Part shown: piece after piece, positions 60,270-63,291 of the stretch | How positions within the stretch are numbered: position 1 is the stretch's first letter | Layout of the letters: every line of letters starts with the position of its first letter | Origin: an uncultured Erysipelotrichaceae bacterium | GTDB lineage: Bacteria > Bacillota_I > Bacilli_A > RF39 > UBA660 | Direction of reading: 5' to 3' | Length of the DNA stretch: 63,291 nucleotides | Assembly: GCA_902793375.1 (NCBI GenBank) | Contig: CADBDE010000016.1 | Coordinates: 1 to 63,291 of the forward strand | Position numbers and translations under genes: made by a program | The notes under the pieces: generated by a model | Told to the model about the DNA's origin: nothing | The model's input: the letters and a program-made list of their open reading frames with translations, nothing else | Databases searched by the model: none

Positions 60270-61424
60270 TTAAGATAAGTTTTCTAAAAGATTATCTATT
60301 TCACTTGCATTTTTGAATGTAAAATTAAATGGATTTCCTTCATATCCAATATTTAATTCATTGTCTTTATAACTATACATAATAATTATTTTTTTACCAT
60401 CAAGTGATTCTTTTTTACTAGTCACTTCAAATAATACAGATTTTGGAGAACAATTACCAATATATCCAACTGGATTTGTTTTTTCAATTTTTGATGCACT
60501 TTTTAACTTTTCTATTATAGTATTAATTGCGTTAACTGACACTTCTTTGTATTCATTTTTTGTTTCTCCATTTCCAACTTCAGTACAATAAACAACATAT
60601 GCGTAATAATTATTATTTGTTATATCATTGATAAGAGTTGTTTTTATTTCTTCTAAATCTAAAGATTCATCTGTTTTTTCTTTAACTTCTGGAATAGTTG
60701 GAGAAAAGGATGTGATACGTAATTCTCCATCTTCTTTTCTTAAATTTACATCATAATTATTATATTTTAGATATGCCATTTTAAATTGAGAAGAATACTT
60801 AAAATCTTCAACACTATAACTAGGAACTTGGCCTCCATCAAGAGCCGTATCTCTTGCTAATGTTATTCCTATTGAAACACTAAGAGTATTGTTAGATTGA
60901 TCATAAATAACATTCATCCCCTCTGATTTATATTCAATACTTTCTCTCATAAAATATTTTCGTAAAAGGTCTTTAATGTCAGATTCATTAAACACAAATC
61001 TATCTCCATCTTTTGTATACTTATTACTTTCAACTAAATAACTAATACATGAGTAAAATATTTTTTGTTCTCCATATTCACCATAATAATCTATAAATAA
61101 TAAGTCACTTAATTTGTTTAAAAACTCTTCAGCTTCTTCTTTTGTAATAACATCATCTACTACTTCATTATTATTATTATCATTTTCTGTATTATTGTTA
61201 TTTTCTTTATTTTCTGTATTATTACCTGATTCTTTATTATCACTACTAAATGATTTTGTAATCAATAAAACAGTTCCTATACATACTAATAATAAGGCAA
61301 TTATTAAAACAATTAATCCGAGATTATTTTTTTTCTTTTGCTTTTCTTGCTTTTCATTTACTTCATTATTATTTTCAAGTTTTTCTGCTTCATTGTTTGT
61401 AACTTTTTCATCTTTATTATCCAT
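60270..61424 (-). CDS. Single-TM hypothetical surface protein
   Basis: The 384-aa protein has a cytoplasmic Glu/Lys/Asn-rich N-terminus (1-33), one hydrophobic helix (about 34-55) and an Asn-rich low-complexity linker (about 62-88). An extracellular mixed alpha/beta domain follows (LSDLLFIDYYGEYGEQKIFYSC, YYAYVVYCTEVGNGETKNEY). Two Cys near 126 and 279 may pair. The family is not recognised. It is monocistronic between the valS leader and proS. Confidence 0.75.
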   Translation of the reverse strand: MDNKDEKVTNNEAEKLENNNEVNEKQEKQKKKNNLGLIVLIIALLLVCIGTVLLITKSFSSDNKESGNNTENKENNNNTENDNNNNEVVDDVITKEEAEEFLNKLSDLLFIDYYGEYGEQKIFYSCISYLVESNKYTKDGDRFVFNESDIKDLLRKYFMRESIEYKSEGMNVIYDQSNNTLSVSIGITLARDTALDGGQVPSYSVEDFKYSSQFKMAYLKYNNYDVNLRKEDGELRITSFSPTIPEVKEKTDESLDLEEIKTTLINDITNNNYYAYVVYCTEVGNGETKNEYKEVSVNAINTIIEKLKSASKIEKTNPVGYIGNCSPKSVLFEVTSKKESLDGKKIIIMYSYKDNELNIGYEGNPFNFTFKNASEIDNLLENLS

Positions 61425-61480
61425 TATCTTTTCCTACCTTTATATATATTATATTACAAACAATTAAAATTTAAAAAGAA

Positions 61481-61505
61481 AAAGAAATAAATGATTTATT
61501 TCTTT
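61481..61505 (-). terminator. Terminator of proS
   Basis: AAAGAAATAAAT / ATTTATTTCTTT stem with T-rich end on the minus strand. Confidence 0.7.
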
Positions 61506-61522
61506 TAAATTTTACGTAAATA

Positions 61523-62944
61523 TTAATATTGTATTCCCCATATAACATGATGTTTAGCATCACGCCCACAACAAACACATTTACCATCAATTAGTGGTTC
61601 TTCTGTTATACAACGAGACTTACATCCTTTAATTTCTTTTATCTTTAATTCACAATCTTGACTTCCACACCAATCTGCATGAATAAATCCAGGTTGTGTA
61701 TTTAATATGTTTTCCATATCTTTTAAGTTATGTGCCTCAAATGTTAATTTATCACGACGTTCAACTGCCCTATTATACATATCTTTTTGAATTGTTTCTA
61801 ATAATTCTTTAACATATGGAACAATATCAATATCAGTACTTTCATTTATCTTTTCTCTTGTATCACGTCTTACAAAAGTAATCTTATTTTCTTTTAAATC
61901 TCTTTCACCAATTTCTATTCTAACTGGTATTCCATTTACTTCTGCTTCTGCAAATTTAAATCCAGGAGATTTTTCAGATAAATCTTTTTTAACACTTATT
62001 CCATTTTTCCTTAGTTCTTCTTCGTATTTATCTACAAGATTAAATACCTCTTCACTTTTTCCAATAGGAATTATTATTACTTGAGTTGGTGCAATTCTTG
62101 GAGGTAAAACTAATCCATAATTATCACTATGAACCATTATAAGTCCACCAATCATTCTTGTTGCTGTTCCCCAAGATGTTTGATATACATATTCCCATTT
62201 GTTTTCTTTATTTAAAAATTTAACATCATATGCTTTCGAAAATTTTTGTCCAAAATAGTGAGAAGTTCCTGCTTGAAGAGCAACACCATTATACATTAAC
62301 GCTTCATTAGTTAATGTGTATTCAGCTCCAGCAAATTTCTCTTTTTCTGTTTTAAGTCCAGTAATTGAAGGTATTGCAAGAATTTCATGATGAAACCACT
62401 TATATACTTCCATCATTTGATCTGTTTCTTTCTTAGCTTCTTCTTCTGTTGCATGTATAGTATGTCCTTCTTGCCATAAAAATTCACGACTTCTTAAGAA
62501 AGGTCTTGTTTCTTTTTCCCATCTTAATACATTACACCACTGGTTATATAGTTTTGGTAGATCACGATATGATGCTACATGATCTTTGTAATAGTCGCAA
62601 AACATAGTCTCACTTGTAGGTCTAATACAAAGTCTTTCTTCAAGTTCTTTAGATCCACCATGTGTAACCCAAGCAACTTCTGGAGCAAAACCTTCTACTA
62701 ATTCACTTTCTTTCTTTAATAGATTCTCTGGGATTAATAACGGCATTTGAACATTAACATGTCCTAACTCTTTAAATTTTTTATCTAATATTTCTTGCAT
62801 TTTTTCCCAAATAGCATATCCATTTGGTTCAATTGCAATACATCCTTTTACTGATGTGTAACTAGCAAGGTGTGCAGCGTTAACTACATCAGTATACCAT
62901 TTTGCAAAATCTACATCTCTATTTGTTATACTTTTATTTTCCAT
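61523..62944 (-). CDS. proS: Prolyl-tRNA synthetase, archaeal/eukaryotic-type
   Basis: The 474-aa class II enzyme charges tRNA-Pro. It starts MENKSITNRDVDFAKWY and contains GCIAIEPNGYAIWE, VQMPLLIPE, RPTSETMF, the motif 2 region FLRSREFLWQEGHTIHAT and the anticodon-binding domain. The C-terminal zinc-like cysteines (CGSQDCELK, CVCCGRDAKH) mark the short archaeal/eukaryotic (type 3) ProRS, which lacks the bacterial insertion editing domain. ATG 62944 follows SD GGAG; in-frame Met codons up to 63019 lack coding character. Confidence 0.95.
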   Translation of the reverse strand: MENKSITNRDVDFAKWYTDVVNAAHLASYTSVKGCIAIEPNGYAIWEKMQEILDKKFKELGHVNVQMPLLIPENLLKKESELVEGFAPEVAWVTHGGSKELEERLCIRPTSETMFCDYYKDHVASYRDLPKLYNQWCNVLRWEKETRPFLRSREFLWQEGHTIHATEEEAKKETDQMMEVYKWFHHEILAIPSITGLKTEKEKFAGAEYTLTNEALMYNGVALQAGTSHYFGQKFSKAYDVKFLNKENKWEYVYQTSWGTATRMIGGLIMVHSDNYGLVLPPRIAPTQVIIIPIGKSEEVFNLVDKYEEELRKNGISVKKDLSEKSPGFKFAEAEVNGIPVRIEIGERDLKENKITFVRRDTREKINESTDIDIVPYVKELLETIQKDMYNRAVERRDKLTFEAHNLKDMENILNTQPGFIHADWCGSQDCELKIKEIKGCKSRCITEEPLIDGKCVCCGRDAKHHVIWGIQY

Positions 62945-63011
62945 AATCCCATTTCTCCTTCGTGTATATTTTAACATTTTTTTATACATAATTTCAATAT
63001 AATAAAGAAAA

Positions 63012-63027
63012 AAGAGCAAAAGCTCTT
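63012..63027 (-). terminator. Terminator for a minus-strand transcript from the right
   Basis: AAGAGC / GCTCTT hairpin followed on the minus strand by TTTTTTCTTT. It must end a transcript coming from beyond 63030, either the structured segment or a gene past the window edge. Confidence 0.6.
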
Positions 63028-63044
63028 AATTATAAATACTTAAC

Positions 63045-63291
63045 ATCTAAAAACATTTATATTTTGTAAAATATTAGATTATTATATATTTTATTATTAT
63101 ATAAATTGTTATTAATATTAATTATTTTTCGGTCGACTTTATTATATTACTCTTCTTTTAAAATAATATCGTCTTGCCGACCATAGGTCTTACGCCTCGG
63201 TCGACAAGATTTTTTTTCTATTTTATGTCATATCTTCGGTCGTATATTTTTATCTGTTTTTTTATTCTTTTTAGTTCGAGATGTTAGATGT
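63045..63291. other. Structured intergenic segment at the right edge
   Basis: I see no ORF with a ribosome site here. The motif TCGGTCG occurs three times (63129, 63197, 63236). A hairpin CTTGTCGACC / GGTCGGCAAG (63173-63208) pairs fully only on the minus strand, with one U-G wobble. It may be part of a small RNA ending at the terminator at 63012. Confidence 0.4.

Overview
The window is AT-rich DNA from a low-GC Firmicutes-type bacterium (Bacilli or Mycoplasmatota-like). It has strong Shine-Dalgarno (SD) sequences, sigma-A-like promoters, T-box leaders and a 6S RNA, and it keeps UGA as a stop codon (ruvB ends in TGA). It holds about 55 protein genes, nearly all on the minus strand. Only glmS, tmcAL, a yqfQ-like gene and a tiny toxin-like gene are on the plus strand. 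I saw no tRNA, rRNA, CRISPR array, transposase or phage gene.

Layout. 1-2370: a putative type I toxin-antitoxin locus, then thrS with its T-box. 2371-9655: an M48 protease, glmS, an esterase with a long helical N-terminus, two surface/membrane hypotheticals and dnaI. 9773-12545: prepilin peptidase and a GspF/ComGB-like pilus platform protein. 12652-28198: a yqfQ-like gene, addAB, a glycosidase-like lipoprotein, queA, ruvAB, an M13 peptidase and smc. 28476-31108: a very large Cys-rich pseudopilin, broken by frameshift. 31169-36217: rseP, cdsA, uppS, khpA, rpsP, an HExxH protein, tcdA and 6S RNA. 36387-42542: rbfA and the rimP-nusA-ylxR-dCMP deaminase-infB operon. 42569-49919: two more pseudopilins, a decayed second copy of the toxin-antitoxin element, and between them an MBL hydrolase, two lipoproteins, queH, rpmF, yceD and tmcAL. 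49986-55790: pnp, rpsO, eno and glyS with its T-box. 55911-63291: a second HExxH protein, a cyclophilin lipoprotein, archaeal-type valS with a T-box, a membrane protein, archaeal-type proS, and a structured unassigned segment at the right edge.

Two signals stand out. First, the pseudopilin gene at 48786-49919 ends in about 100 bp that are 56% G+C, where 21 of 30 codons end in C and encode an aromatic/Gly/Asp/Asn-rich tract before the motif GVRP. That is the expected footprint of a diversity-generating retroelement (DGR) acting on a C-type-lectin-like domain, so this may be a pilus subunit with a hypervariable tip. No reverse transcriptase or template repeat is in the window. Second, the left edge carries a compact convergent-promoter locus. 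It comprises a 21-aa hydrophobic peptide with an excellent but partly sequestered ribosome site, 12-nt direct repeats, an antisense RNA with its own terminator, and 5'-3' long-range pairing. A second copy at about 43.94-44.17 kb kept the antisense RNA but lost the toxin's ribosome site and start. Both fit type I (Fst/hok-like) toxin-antitoxin architecture.

The pilus genes (three pseudopilins, peptidase, platform protein) are scattered rather than in one operon, and the assembly ATPase is not here. Several housekeeping enzymes are reduced: ThrRS has no TGS domain, AddB no Walker A motif, and SMC has shorter arms. These fit a streamlined, host-associated lineage.
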